Positions 10,244 through 21,176 of a stretch of 64,000 bases of DNA are shown here, piece by piece (position 1 is the stretch's first letter; the number at the start of each line of letters is the position of its first letter). The notes under the pieces were generated by a model. That model was not told where the DNA came from. It saw only the letters and a list, made by a program, of their open reading frames with translations, and ran no database searches. Where the stretch lies: assembly GCF_024124765.2 (NCBI RefSeq), contig NZ_JAMXSR020000001.1, positions 186,001-250,000 of the forward strand, in the 5' to 3' direction. This DNA is from Sphingomonas sp. H160509. GTDB lineage: Bacteria > Pseudomonadota > Alphaproteobacteria > Sphingomonadales > Sphingomonadaceae. The position numbers and the translations under genes are program-made.

Positions 10244-12026
10244 GTGACGACGCCGCAGATCCTGTCCTTCATGTTGATCGCCTGTACGGTAGCAACGTTC
10301 GCCTGGGGACGGTTCCGCTACGATCTGGTCTCAGTCGTCGCGCTCGTTGTTGCGATGGCCATTGGTATAGTACCTGTGAAGGCTGCATTCACCGGCTTCA
10401 CCAGCGACGTTGTCGTGATCATCGCATCCGCTCTCATCATCAGCGCGGCGATCGCGCGATCGGGCGTGATTGAAACCGCGATCGCCCCGGTGCTGGCACG
10501 GCTCAAGTCGTTGCCGGCGCAGGTACCAGCACTGGCGGGAGCGACCGCGATTCTGTCGATGCTGACAAAGAACGTCGGCGCGCTCGCGATCCTGATGCCG
10601 ACCGCGATCAAGCTCGGGCGTTCCGAAGGAAGCTCGGCCTCGGCGCTCTTGATGCCAATGGCCTTCATGTCGCTGCTCGGCGGTCTGGTGACGCTGGTCG
10701 GGACGTCGACCAACATCATCGTCAGCCAGGTCCGCGAGGAAACAATCGGGCGGCCGTTCGGAATGTTCGATTTCGCGCCCGTTGGGTTGTCCCTGACCGC
10801 CTTGGGCTTTGTCTTTGTCAGCGTCGGCTGGCGCCTGCTACCGCGCGACCGACAGGGTAATACGCCGATCGAAGAGAGTGCGGCCGACGCCGCGTATGCG
10901 ACCGAGGCTACGGTTCCCGACACGCTTGATGATACGTTCAAGACGATCGCCGATCTCGATCTGGCCAATGACGGCGTGACCCTGTCGGCGATTGAGTGTT
11001 CGAATGCCGAGCGGATCGAGGCGGACGCGGATGCGCCGTTGGTCGCAGGCCAGATCCTCATCCTGGAGGGGGACGACGAAGCCCTTGCCAGCCTGTTCTC
11101 ACGCTTGCCTCTGTTGCCCGTGCGGCCCGACAATGACGTTGAGAAGGCCAAGCCCAATGAGGAGGTGCGATCGATCGAGGTGGTCGTGCAGCCGGATTCG
11201 CCGCTGATCGGTGGATCTGCCCGGCGCACGCGGATGCAGGACGAATACGGTGTCAAGCTTCTCGCAGTCGGTCGGCGCGACGAGCGGATTACCGAGCGAC
11301 TGCGCGAGATCAGCATCAAGGGCGGCGACGTGCTGCTGCTGCAGGCGGGCGAGTCCGCATTGCCCGATTTCGTCCGGTCGTTGTCGCTGCTGCCGCTTGC
11401 GGAGCGCCGCGTGCAGCTCGGCAATACGCGCCAGCGCTTCGGGCCGATCGCAATCCCTCATCGTTGCCATCCTCCTGATTGCGTTCCACGTCGTTCCCGT
11501 CGTCGCCGGGTTCTTTGGTGCCGCGGTCGCCATCGTTGCGGTTGGCGCGCTGCCGATGCGCGAGGCGTACGGCGCGCTCGAACCCGAAGTGCTCGTGCTA
11601 ATCGGCGCGCTGACACCGATCAGCGAGGCGGTCCAGCATACCGGCGGCACCGGGCTGATCGCCGCGGGTCTGTCACACATGCTGACGGGTATTCCCGCGC
11701 TGATGGTGCTGGGCGTGTTGATGATGACGGCGATGGCATGCTCGCCGTTTCTCCATAACGCGCCGACCGTGCTGGTCCTGGGGCCGATCGCGGTGCTGGT
11801 GGCGAAGGGGCTACACCTTAACCCGGATCCATTCCTGATGGCTGTGGCGACGGGCGCCGGGTGCGATTTCCTGACCCCGATCGGGCACCAGTGCAACACG
11901 CTGGTTATGGGGCCGGGCGGCTACCGGTTTGGCGATTACTGGAGGCTGGGTCTGCCGCTGTCGTTCGTCGTCATCGTGTTTGGGACGCCCTTGATCGCGT
12001 GGTTCTGGCCGCTGGTCGGGCAATAA
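10244..12026 (+). CDS. SLC13-type anion permease with two RCK_C domains (frameshifted)
   Basis: Inner-membrane permease of the SLC13/ArsB-like superfamily, about 590 residues. N-terminal membrane helices include TKNVGALAILMP and GTSTNIIVSQ. Two cytoplasmic TrkA-C (RCK_C) domains follow (about residues 215-300 and 305-395), then a second membrane half with GIPALMVLGVLMM and DFLTPIGHQCNTLVMGPGGY. Such proteins carry sulfate, dicarboxylates or related anions; the substrate is not deducible. The frame changes at about 11455, where a CCC run has one C too many to continue. The start is uncertain: GTG at 10244 gives VTTPQILSFML, while an ATG at 10136 is in frame upstream. Confidence 0.82.
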
Positions 12027-12125
12027 TATGGTTGGTGACAAGCGCGGCGAACAGGCACAGACATTCGATGAGGCATAAGCCAAATGAATCCAGTTACTAA
12101 GTCGCAACACGCAAGGATGTCAGGC

Positions 12126-14424
12126 ATGGCCGACCAGAAGGATCTTCCGCACGATTCTGGACCCGCTGGTGGGTGGGGCTCGATGAAAGGGATTTCGCAG
12201 ATTTTTGGCGAGACCTGGCCTGCGGGTGGCGCGGTGCGCAGCCTTGGTCGCCTGAACAAGCCGAAGGGCGTGATGTGCGTGTCCTGCGCATGGCCGAAGC
12301 CCGCAAACTATTCGGCGTTCGAATTCTGCGAGAACGGCGCGAAGGCGACGATGTGGGAGCTGACCAAGGCGCGCTGCACACCAGAATTCTGGCAGGATGA
12401 CGCGCACACGGTCACAGCGCTGCGCGACTGGAAGGATCACGATCTCGAAAAGACCGGGCGGCTGACGCATCCGCTGCGCTATGACGCCGCAACCGATCGC
12501 TACGTTGCGGTCAGTTGGGAGGATGCGTTCGCGGCGATCGGCGCCACGCTCCAGTCGATCGATCGCGAGAGCGCGGTGTTCTACGCGTCGGGCCACGCCG
12601 GACTCGAGGCGTCGTATCTCTATGCGCTGCTGGCGCGGACCTATGGCAACAATAACCTGCCACAGAGTTCGAACATGTGTCACGAGACGACGTCGGTCGG
12701 CCTGACCAAAGTGATCGGCTCGCCGGTCGGGACGATCGTCTGGGACGATCTGGCCGAAACCGACGCGTTTTTCTTCTTCGGGCAGAATCCCGGCACCAAC
12801 AGCCCCCGGTTCCTGCATCCGCTCAAGGACCTGAAGGATCGCGGCGGCAAGATCGTCACGTTCAACCCGGTGATCGAACAGGGTCTGGTGTCGTTCGTCG
12901 ATCCGCAAAGCCCCGCGGCGATGCTGACCGGCAAGGAAACCAAGATATCGGATCAATATCACCAGCTGAAGGCGGGCGGCGACGTCGCCGCGATCCTCGG
13001 GCTGTGCAAGTGCGTGGTCGAGGCCGACGACGCGGCGCAGGCGGCGGGCAAGGCCGAGGTGATCGACCATGCCTTCGTCAAGCAGCACACCACTGGCTTC
13101 GACGACTTCATCCAGTCGTGCCGCGACGTGAGCTGGTCCGAGATCGAGCAGGAATCGGGGCTGACCGAAGCGGCATTGCGCGACGCTGGTCAGGTCTACA
13201 TCGCCGCCGAAAAGGTGATCGGCGTGTACGGCATGGGGCTGACCCAGCACACGCACGGCGCGCTCAACATCGCGATGCTGGTCAACCTGTTGCTGCTGCG
13301 CGGCAACATCGGCAAGCCTGGTGCGGGCTGCTGCCCGGTGCGCGGGCACAGCAACGTGCAGGGCCAGCGCACCGTCGGGATCGCCGAGAAGGTTAAGCTC
13401 GTGCCGCTCGACAAGCTCAAGGAATTGTTCGGCTTCGATCCGCCGACCAAGGACGGCATGAACATCGTCGAGGCGGTCGAGGGGATGTTCGCGGGCAAGG
13501 TCCGCGCGTTCGTGTCGCTCGGCGGCAACCTGGTTCGCGCGGTGCCCGACCAGAAGCGCATGGAGCAGGCGTGGGCGGCGCAGGACCTGACCGTGATGAT
13601 CTCGACCAAGCTCAACCGCAGCCATCTCTTTCCCGCCAAGCAGGCGTATATCCTGCCGTGCCTCGGCCGGTTCGAGGTCGACGAACAGGCGACCGGCAAC
13701 CAGTCCATCACCACCGAAGACAGCTTCTCGATGATCAGCGCGTCGGTCGGTCACACCGCGCCGGTATCGGACATGGTCAAGAGCGAGCTTGCGATCGTGA
13801 CCGGCATCGCCAAGGCGGCGGTGGCGCCATCCGCGGGTCTGAAATGGGACGAATGGACGGGCGATTACGGGCTCGTCCGCAACCTGATTGAGCACACCTA
13901 TCCCGACGATTTCCGCGACTTTAACGCGCGGATGTACGAGGCTGGCGGCTTCTACCGCGGCAATGGCGCGCATGAACGGATCTGGAAGACGCCCGAAGGC
14001 AAGGCGGTGTTCACGGCGCCCGGCCAGCTGAACTCGCTCGGGTTTAAGGATGCACCGGGGCGCTACCGGTTGATAACGATGCGATCGAACGACCAGTTCA
14101 ACACGACCATCTATGGCTATTCGGATCGCCTGCGAGGGCTGGAGGGGTCTCGTGACATCGTGTTGATGAGCCCCGAGGATATCGAGGAGCGTGGGCTCCA
14201 TGATGGCCAGAGCGTGACGCTGGTCACCGATGTCGACGCCGATGCCGATGATGGGCAGGACCGCAGGCTCGGGGGGGCTGACGCTGACAGCTTACAAGCT
14301 ACCGCGCGGGACGATTGCGTCCTATTATCCCGAGTGCAACGTGCTCGTTCCGATCGGCCATCACGACCAGCTGTCGAAGACGCCGGCATCGAAATCGGTG
14401 CCGGTGCGGGTCGAGGCGGGCTGA
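12126..14424 (+). CDS. FdhF/YdeP-family molybdopterin oxidoreductase (frameshifted)
   Basis: Large bis-MGD molybdoenzyme, about 766 residues, the normal YdeP length. It has GVMCVSCAWPKPANYSAFEF near the N-terminus, where a canonical 4Fe-4S cysteine set is reduced, FFFGQNPGTNSPRFLHPL, the GGNLVRAVPDQ region and the C-terminal molydopterin-dinucleotide-binding domain. The frame shifts at a G7 run at about 14271-14277; after it, LTLTAYKLPRGTIASYYPE to VPVRVEAG finishes the domain correctly. YdeP is linked to acid resistance in E. coli, but its reaction is not established. An ATG at 12084 is an alternative start. A 693-residue antisense open frame is only a high-GC shadow. Confidence 0.88.
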
Positions 14425-14604
14425 GCGCTCGGCGGGCTATATTCAGACGGCGGAAATGCATACCGGCGCGACGCGGCATCAGCCCGCACACGCCGGGCAA
14501 CGATCCGCGCGCGCTCATTGTCTCAGTGTTGTCCGCGGCCTTTGCCATCTTGGCGACGCCGATCAGATACCAGCCCAACACGATGGTGTATGCCGCGGCT
14601 GATT

Positions 14605-14641
14605 ATTGCTTCTCCGAGTTCGTGAAATTCGGAGAAGCAAT
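14605..14641. repeat. Perfect 13-bp inverted repeat
   Basis: ATTGCTTCTCCGA at 14605-14617 is exactly repeated in inverse at 14629-14641, with an 11-base loop. There is no T tract on either side, so rho-independent termination is not supported. It may still stabilise the 3' end of the upstream transcript or be a protein-binding or mobile-element remnant. Confidence 0.6.
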
Positions 14642-14715
14642 GAATATGACCGGTGGTTTGGCCCCCCTGCTTCGCGATTAAGTGGCTCATCCGATAAGCA
14701 AGCCGTAACGCCAGC

Positions 14716-14740
14716 GGAACAACACTAGCGACAACCCGTT
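14716..14740 (+). promoter_or_regulatory. EcfG-type general stress promoter of the MscS operon
   Basis: GGAAC at 14716-14720 is followed by exactly 16 bases and CGTT at 14737-14740. This is the -35/-10 pattern of the EcfG sigma factor of alphaproteobacterial general stress response. The ATG of the next gene starts only 8 bases after the -10 box, so the transcript should be leaderless or nearly so. Confidence 0.65.
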
Positions 14741-14748
14741 CGCTATAG

Positions 14749-15702
14749 ATGCAGCCCGTCACGCCTCCGCCGGTTCGAAATCCGCTCGATCTGATCGTCG
14801 CCAAGCTTCACGTCGCGTCGAACGACTTCTTCCTTCAACTACCGAATATCCTCGGCGGTATCGTCTTCGTGCTGGCGGCGTGGTTCATCGGCAAACTTGT
14901 TGCGAACGGCCTGCGCAAGGGCTTTCATCACAAAGGTCTGGTCGATCTGGGCGGGGTGCTGTCATCACTTGTGTTCGGCCTGATTGTCGCCGCCTCCGTT
15001 TTGATCGCATCGGTTATTATCTTTCCGAGCGTGCAGCCCGCGACGATCATCTCCAGCCTCGGCATCGGTTCGGTTGCGATCGGTTTTGCGTTCAAGGATA
15101 TTCTCCAGAACCTGCTCGCCGGCATCTTGTTGCTGACCAACCGGCCGTACCGGCGCGGCGACCAGATCGTGGTCAAGGATTTCGAGGGCACGGTCGAACA
15201 CATTCAGAGCCGCGCGACGCTCATCAAGACTTATGACGGACGGCGGGTCATAATACCCAATTCGGACGTCTATACCTCGCCCGTCATCGTCAATACCGCG
15301 TTCCCGACGCGCCGTAGTCAGTTCGACGTCGGCATTGGCTATGGCGACGATCCGGAAGAGGCCTGTCGGATCTTTACCGAGGCGATCGCCAAGGTCGACG
15401 GCGTCGAGGCGGACCCCGCACCCGAAGTGCTCCCCTGGGGACTTGCTGACAGCTATGTCACGTTGCGCGCACGCTGGTGGACGGAATCCAAGCGGACTAA
15501 CGTCGCGCACATCCAGGCGCGCGTGATCCTCGCGCTCTATAAGGCCGCGAAGGAAGCGGCGATCGACCTGCCGTATCCGACCACCGTCATGCTGTTCCAC
15601 GACCAGAGCGAAGCGACCGACGGCGATCGGAAGGCGCAGCGCGAAGGATGGCCTGCAGGGGGCGAACCCGCCTCCGCGTCGAGGCCGCGGCGCAGAGGGT
15701 GA
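14749..15702 (+). CDS. Small-conductance mechanosensitive channel (MscS family)
   Basis: Compact MscS protein of 317 residues. Hydrophobic helices occupy about 25-48 and 65-90. The pore helix and beta domain show the family stretch GSVAIGFAFKDILQNLLAGI followed by LTNRPYRRGDQI and VIIPNSDVYTSPVIV. It opens under membrane tension to release solutes on osmotic downshock. It is the first gene of a five-gene operon whose later members overlap, and an EcfG-type promoter abuts its start. The rest of the operon suggests ion and envelope stress handling. The C-terminal 30 residues are charged and poorly conserved. Confidence 0.9.
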   Translation: MQPVTPPPVRNPLDLIVAKLHVASNDFFLQLPNILGGIVFVLAAWFIGKLVANGLRKGFHHKGLVDLGGVLSSLVFGLIVAASVLIASVIIFPSVQPATIISSLGIGSVAIGFAFKDILQNLLAGILLLTNRPYRRGDQIVVKDFEGTVEHIQSRATLIKTYDGRRVIIPNSDVYTSPVIVNTAFPTRRSQFDVGIGYGDDPEEACRIFTEAIAKVDGVEADPAPEVLPWGLADSYVTLRARWWTESKRTNVAHIQARVILALYKAAKEAAIDLPYPTTVMLFHDQSEATDGDRKAQREGWPAGGEPASASRPRRRG

Positions 15703-15735
15703 CGTTCCTATGACCGCGGGGCATAAGCCCGAGGG

Positions 15736-17298
15736 ATGAATGGTATTGCAGTCGAACGTTCCGATCTGACCGATCGCTTGGCGCGACTGGCCCTGTACCG
15801 CTGGTGGCGCAGGTCGGTGGTAGCGCCGGTCGATCATGAATCGGTGATCGCCAGGATCGTCGAGGAAAGCGGCTGGTCGCCGCGCTATGCGTTCATGACG
15901 ATGATGTCGGCGGGTATCGCGGTACTCGGTCTGCTGCTGTCGTCGCCGGCCGTGGTGATCGGCGCGATGCTGATCTCGCCGCTGATGAACCCAATTCTCG
16001 GCTTCGGGTTCAGCCTGGCGCTCTTCGATTTTCGCGAGCTGCGACGATCGCTCAAGGCGTTGGCGCTCGGGGCTATCGTCGCGGTGTTGTTCACCGCGCT
16101 GATCGTCACGATCTCGCCGCTTCAGGCGCCGACTGCGGAGATCGTCGCGCGGACCAGGCCAAACTTGTTCGACCTCGCGGTCGCGCTGTTCGCGGCGTTG
16201 GCGGGCAGCTTCGCGATCATCCGCGGCCGCGGCGAGACGATCGTAGGCGTCGCGATTGCCACTGCATTGATGCCGCCACTCGCCGTCGTCGGCTACGGCA
16301 TTGCGACACGCAACATGCCCGTGGCAGCGGGTGCGTTTGCGCTGTTCGTCACCAACTTCATTACTATCGCGCTGTCGGCGACGGCAATGGCGCGGTTCTA
16401 TGGGTTCGGCCATCATTTGTCGCGTCGGCAGAGCTGGATGCAGACGATCGTGTTGCTGCTGGTGTTCGTTGCGATGGCGATCCCACTGGGCATATCGCTC
16501 AACAGGATCGGTCGGGAGGCCGTGGCCGTCTCGCAGGCGCGCTCGCTGCTGACGGCCAGGTTCAGCGACGAAGCGCGTGTCACGCAAGTCGATCTCGATT
16601 TCACCGCCGATCCGCTGGTCGTGCGCGCGGTGGTGATCACGCCGCGCGGCAAGATGCAGCAGACGCCGATGATACAGGCGGCGCTGATGGAGACGTTGGG
16701 CCGGCCCCTCCGGCTCGATCTCGACCAGATCCTGCTCGAGCCGGGGGCAGGGGCGCTGGACGCGCAACGCGAGGAGCTTCGCCAGGCCGCCGATACTCCT
16801 AGCCCCGAGGCGCAGCGGATGACGTCGCTCGTCAAAATGATTGCGCTTGTGACCGGTATCGCGGCCGACGACGTGACGATCGACCGTGACCATCGCCGCG
16901 CGACGGCGTCGGCCGCAGCGTTACCGGGTGCTACCGTCGCGACCTATCGGACGCTGGAAGCTCGTTCTGCGGCTGAAACGGAGGGCTGGTCTGTGGTGAT
17001 CGTGCCACCGCAGGGGCCGCTGCCCGAGATCGCCTTTGCGGATAACGTCGATGCACTCGACGGCACTGCGCGATCAGCCGTAGCGACATCGATTTGGGCA
17101 GCACGGCGCTGGAACATACCGGCGCTGGGCGTGCCCGGCCTGCCGGCGGGCGCGGCACCGGCAACCCCCAACCTTACTGAACGCCGGGCGCTCGCCATTG
17201 CGACGATGATCCGGGGACAAGGCATCAAGCCCGTTCCCGCACCGCCGGCAGGCCAGCGCTTCGCGCTCGTCACCGGCGTAACGGCTATCGCGCAGTGA
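15736..17298 (+). CDS. DUF389 membrane protein
   Basis: Polytopic inner-membrane protein of 520 residues in the DUF389 (TIGR00341-like) family. The conserved start of the domain is visible as VVIGAMLISPLMNPILGFGF, with more helices up to about residue 260 (AIATALMPPLAVVGYG, FVTNFITIALSA). The C-terminal half is soluble and probably extracytoplasmic or cytoplasmic regulatory sequence. Function is unknown. The stop codon overlaps the GTG start of the CPA1 gene (GTGA), so translation is coupled. The start at 15736 follows MscS by 33 bases. A 642-residue antisense frame across this gene is rejected as a shadow. Confidence 0.85.
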   Translation: MNGIAVERSDLTDRLARLALYRWWRRSVVAPVDHESVIARIVEESGWSPRYAFMTMMSAGIAVLGLLLSSPAVVIGAMLISPLMNPILGFGFSLALFDFRELRRSLKALALGAIVAVLFTALIVTISPLQAPTAEIVARTRPNLFDLAVALFAALAGSFAIIRGRGETIVGVAIATALMPPLAVVGYGIATRNMPVAAGAFALFVTNFITIALSATAMARFYGFGHHLSRRQSWMQTIVLLLVFVAMAIPLGISLNRIGREAVAVSQARSLLTARFSDEARVTQVDLDFTADPLVVRAVVITPRGKMQQTPMIQAALMETLGRPLRLDLDQILLEPGAGALDAQREELRQAADTPSPEAQRMTSLVKMIALVTGIAADDVTIDRDHRRATASAAALPGATVATYRTLEARSAAETEGWSVVIVPPQGPLPEIAFADNVDALDGTARSAVATSIWAARRWNIPALGVPGLPAGAAPATPNLTERRALAIATMIRGQGIKPVPAPPAGQRFALVTGVTAIAQ

Positions 17299-18566
17299 TC
17301 GGCGGCCTGGCGCTCACGCCGTTCGATGCCGCTGCGATCCTGATCGTGCTGGCAGCAGCACTCGGCTATCTCAACTTTCGATTTCTCAAGCTGCCCTCGT
17401 CGATCGGGCTGACCATCATGGGCGCGCTCGCCTCGCTGATCGTCGTCGGGCTCGACCGGGTGTTTCCGGGTGCGGGCTTCGGTCACGACGTGGTGCAATT
17501 CATCGCCGGGATCGATTTCCAGACAACGTTGATGGACGGGATGCTCTCGTTCCTGCTGTTTGCCGGCGCGCTGCACGTCGACTGGCACGAGATGGCGCGC
17601 GGGCGCTGGCCGATCCTCGTCCTCAGTACCGTCGGCGTTGTGCTGTCGACCTTGCTGGTCGGCGGTGGTTTCCTTCTCCTGTCCCGCGCGATCGGCTTCG
17701 AATTGCCGGCGATCTGGTGCTTCGTGTTCGGTGCGCTGATCAGCCCGACCGATCCGGTGTCGGTGATGAGCGTGTTGAAGCGCGCCGACGTCTCGCCCGC
17801 GCTGGAGGCGACCGTCGCAGGCGAGAGCCTGTTCAACGACGGTGTCGGCGTCGTCGTCTTCTCGATCCTGCTAGCGTCCGCCGTATCGGGCGAACCGTTC
17901 TCGATTCTACATGGCGTGCAACTGTTCGCGATCGAGGCGGGCGGGGGCATCCTGCTCGGTCTCGCAATCGGCTGGATCGCCTATCGCGCGATGTGCTCGA
18001 TCGACGACTATAAGGTCGAGGTGATGATCAGCCTGGCGGTTGTCATGGGTGGCTATGCGGTCGCGCGGCCGCTCCATGCGAGCGGCCCGGTGGCGATGGC
18101 GGTCGCGGGGCTGATCATCGGCAACGCCGGCGTCGCGCACGCGATGAGCGATAGGACGCGCGACTATCTGCATAAATTCTGGGACCTGATCGACGACATC
18201 CTCAACACCGTGTTGTTTCTGCTGATCGGGCTGGAGGTGGTGACGATCCCCGGTGATTTGCGCCTACTCGTGCTCGGCGTTGCGGCCATCCCGCTAGCGC
18301 TCGCGGCGCGCTCGCTGTCGGTCATCCTGCCGCTGCGCGCGATACGCCCGAAGCATCGCTACGGCCTCGTCGCGCCGGTCACACTGATCTGGGGCGGCCT
18401 GCGTGGCGGCATCTCGATCGCGCTCGCGCTAGGTCTTCCCGATGGCCCAGCGCGGTCGGTCATTCTCGCGGCGACCTATGTCGTCGTCCTCTTCTCCGTC
18501 ATCGTCCAGGGCGGCACCATCAAGCGCGTCCTCGAATATCTGACAGCCAAGGAAACGACCCGATGA
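17295..18566 (+). CDS. CPA1-family Na+(K+)/H+ antiporter
   Basis: Cation/proton antiporter of 423 residues with about 11-12 membrane helices. Family motifs are FGALISPTDPVSVMSV and AGESLFNDGVGVVVF, where the TDP and ND residues form the ion-binding region (NhaP/CPA1 knowledge). RGGISIALALGLP is the conserved helix near the end. The GTG start overlaps the preceding stop, and the stop overlaps the next ATG (ATGA). It should exchange Na+ or K+ for H+ in the inner membrane, fitting the osmotic/ionic theme of this operon. Confidence 0.9.
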   Translation: MIGGLALTPFDAAAILIVLAAALGYLNFRFLKLPSSIGLTIMGALASLIVVGLDRVFPGAGFGHDVVQFIAGIDFQTTLMDGMLSFLLFAGALHVDWHEMARGRWPILVLSTVGVVLSTLLVGGGFLLLSRAIGFELPAIWCFVFGALISPTDPVSVMSVLKRADVSPALEATVAGESLFNDGVGVVVFSILLASAVSGEPFSILHGVQLFAIEAGGGILLGLAIGWIAYRAMCSIDDYKVEVMISLAVVMGGYAVARPLHASGPVAMAVAGLIIGNAGVAHAMSDRTRDYLHKFWDLIDDILNTVLFLLIGLEVVTIPGDLRLLVLGVAAIPLALAARSLSVILPLRAIRPKHRYGLVAPVTLIWGGLRGGISIALALGLPDGPARSVILAATYVVVLFSVIVQGGTIKRVLEYLTAKETTR

Positions 18567-19970
18567 GGGCACGATTGCTCCGTTTCGCCAATCAATTGCG
18601 CGAAAGCTATTGGTTCGTCCCGACGGTCATGGCTGTCGCGGCTCTCTTGCTCGCCGCCGGCATGGTGTGGCTCGACAGCCATCATGCGACGGACTGGATG
18701 GACCGACTGCCATGGCTCTATGCGGCTCGCCCGGCTGGGGCACGCAGCCTGTTGTCGTCGATCGGCGGGTCGATGATCGGGGTCGCCGGTACGACCTTCT
18801 CAGTGACGATTGCTGCCGTCGTCTATGCCTCGGGGCAATATGGGCCGCGGCTGCTGAGCAACTTCATGTCCGATCGCGGCAACCAGGTGACGCTCGGCAC
18901 ATTCATCGCGACCTTCCTGTATTCGCTGATCGTCGTGCGGACGATCCGGTCGCCGGGCGAGGCGGCGGGCGAGCCGGCGTTCGTCCCGCAGCTCGCGGTC
19001 CTGGTCGGCGTGCTCCTAGTCCTGTGTTCGATCGCGGTGTTGATCTACTTCATCCATCACGTTCCCAGTCGCATCCACATCAACAGCGTGATCGAACGTA
19101 TCGGCGATCGGCTTATCGCCGAGATCGATCAGCGCTTTCCGGTGTTCGTCGGCAAGCCACTCGACGAACGCGAGGACGCTGATCGCATCCCCGAAGCATT
19201 CCGCCCCAATGCCAACGCGGCCGCAGTCGAGCGCCGGGCTGTCATTCGTGCCAAGCATACCGGCTACATCCAGTTGATCGACGACGAGACGCTGCTCGGC
19301 ACAGCCCGCGACAACGGACTGATACTGCGGCTGCAATACCAGTCCGGTGATTTTGCGCATCGCGGCAGCGTTCTGGTCGAGGCTTGGCCCGCTGAGGCGC
19401 TGGTTGAGGATGCGCAGACGGCGCTACGCACTGCGTTCGCGATCGGCTCGCGACGCACCGGCATGCAGGATCTGCGCTTTCTCATCGACGAACTGGTCGA
19501 GATTGCAGCACGCGCTCTGTCTCCGGGGGGTCAATGATCCGTTTACCGCCAATTCCTGTCTCGACTGGCTCGGGGCGGCGCTGTCCGATTTAGCACGGCG
19601 GGACCTACCGTCACGGCTGCGGGCTGACGACGATGGGCAGTTAAGGGTAATTGCGCATCCGTTGACCTTCGCCGGGTTCATCGACCGAGCATTCGGTGCT
19701 TTGGCGCAATACGCGTCCGCCGACATGATCGCGGGCAAGCGGTTTCTGGCCGCGCTGGGGGACGTAGCGCTTAGCTGCGACGCCCTATCGCGAGTTGCGG
19801 TCCTCGCCAAGCAAGCGAGCCAGTTCCGCGACCTCGCCGATGGCGCGCTGAAGGGCGCGAACCGCGATGCCGTTCTCGAACGCGCCGACGAGTTGCTGCG
19901 CGCGCTCACGCAACCCGATTACAAACGCCGGCTGCGCGATAGTCAGGCCTGGCTAGGAGGCACCGCATGA
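18563..19970 (+). CDS. DUF2254 membrane protein (frameshifted)
   Basis: Inner-membrane protein of about 468 residues in the DUF2254 family. Four hydrophobic helices lie in the first 190 residues; GTTFSVTIAAVVYASGQYGPR and HHVPSRIHIN are typical (quoted in part). The soluble C-terminal domain contains RALSPGG(x)NDPFTA, a family hallmark; the frame switches exactly there, in a G6 run at about 19524-19529, and then runs to 19970. Function is unknown. The ATG overlaps the CPA1 stop, and the stop overlaps the next ATG, so this is a coupled operon member. I regard the shift as a likely indel error. Confidence 0.85.
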
Positions 19971-21176
19971 TTGTCGCCATCGCACTCGTGGTCGCCCTGA
20001 TCGTCACGCTAGCGCTCACGTTCAGCAAATTCGCGCGGAGCGACGCATGGCGCGCGACCGTTACCCCGCTTGCCTCGATCATCGGGTCAGGTTTCCTGAT
20101 CTGCGGCCCTTTGCTTGCACGCGAGTTCGGCAGCGCCGCGATCCTAGCAATGGCGACCCTGCTGGCGATCGCCTACGCTGCTGGCTGGGTGATCCGCTTC
20201 AACATCGTCCACGTCGAAAACCACCTCGCTAAGGCACCGTTCAACGATCCGATCGCCTGGACCGCACGTATAACTCAGGGCGTGCTCTCACTCGCCTATG
20301 CGGTATCCGTGGCTTATTACCTGAAGCTGCTCGCCGAGTTTTCGCTCAAGCCAGTTACGATCGACCCGGCGTGGCAGCCGGTCGCCGCCAACGTCATCGT
20401 GACCGTCATCATCGTCCTTATGACCCTGCTCGCGCTAGGTGGCAGCCTCAGACGGGTAGAGCATCTTGCGCACGGCACGGTGTCGATCAAGATCGGGATC
20501 ATCGCCGGACTCCTCGTCGCGCTGGGGATCGCTTGGGCATCCAACGGCATTACGGACCCGTTGCCGCCAGTTCGCCTTTCCTGGGCTAGCATCCCCATGC
20601 TGCTCGGCCTGATCATCACCGTGCAAGGGTTCGAGACGTCGCGCTATCTCGGGCATGACTATCCACCTGAGATGCGGATCCGGACGATGCGGCATGCGCA
20701 GTGGATTGCCTCGGGGATCTACCTCGCCTTCATTGCGCTGCTTACCCCGTTCCTGTCGCGCGCGGCGGCGACCGAAGGCGTTGCCGGGATCCTCGACATC
20801 ATGGAACTGATTGCACCTGCGATGGGTATCTTCGTCCTTATCGGCGCGGTGTCCAGCCAGCTGAGCGCGGCGGTCGCGGACTCGATCGGCTCGGGCGGGC
20901 TGGTTAACGAGGTCTCACGCCGCAAGATCAGCGTGCCGATCGCCTTCACGCTGGCGGGCGCGCTGGCGATCCTCGTCGTCTGGCTGACCGATCCGTTCGA
21001 GGTCGTCGCGCTCTCATCGCGCGCGTTCGCGCTGTTCTACGCGATGCAGTGCGTGCTGGCGTTGCTCGTGTCGATCAAATCGGGGGGCGGGGACCATCCC
21101 ACAGCGGATTGGTTTCGTCGCGATCGGCCTCATCTGCCTCGTCGCCGTGTTCGTCGGCGCGCCGGCGGAGGGCTGA
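19967..21176 (+). CDS. APC-like membrane permease (frameshifted near the end)
   Basis: Polytopic protein of about 402 residues with roughly eleven hydrophobic helices, resembling APC/LeuT-fold permeases (SIIGSGFLICGPLLAREFG, ITVQGFETSRYLGHDYP). The substrate is unknown. The frame in use at the start reads into arginine-rich nonsense after about 21085, where a G6 run lies; shifting by one gives TIPQRIGFVAIGLICLVAVF and a natural stop at 21174-21176. The ATG overlaps the DUF2254 stop. It closes the five-gene stress operon. Confidence 0.75.

Larger units (their letters stand above)
14425..14748 (+). other. Intergenic with hairpin and stress promoter
   Basis: A stretch of 324 bases between the YdeP-like gene and the MscS operon. 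It contains the hairpin at 14605-14641 and the EcfG-type promoter at 14716-14740, both listed separately. No gene is evident. Confidence 0.6.

Noticed and set aside
12120..14201. 693-codon minus-strand open frame
   Set aside because: Exactly antisense to the YdeP-like gene; arginine-, histidine- and aspartate-rich composition typical of high-GC shadow frames and no family resemblance.
14965..16893. 642-codon minus-strand open frame
   Set aside because: Antisense to mscS and DUF389; composition rich in Arg, Asp and His, no recognisable domain.
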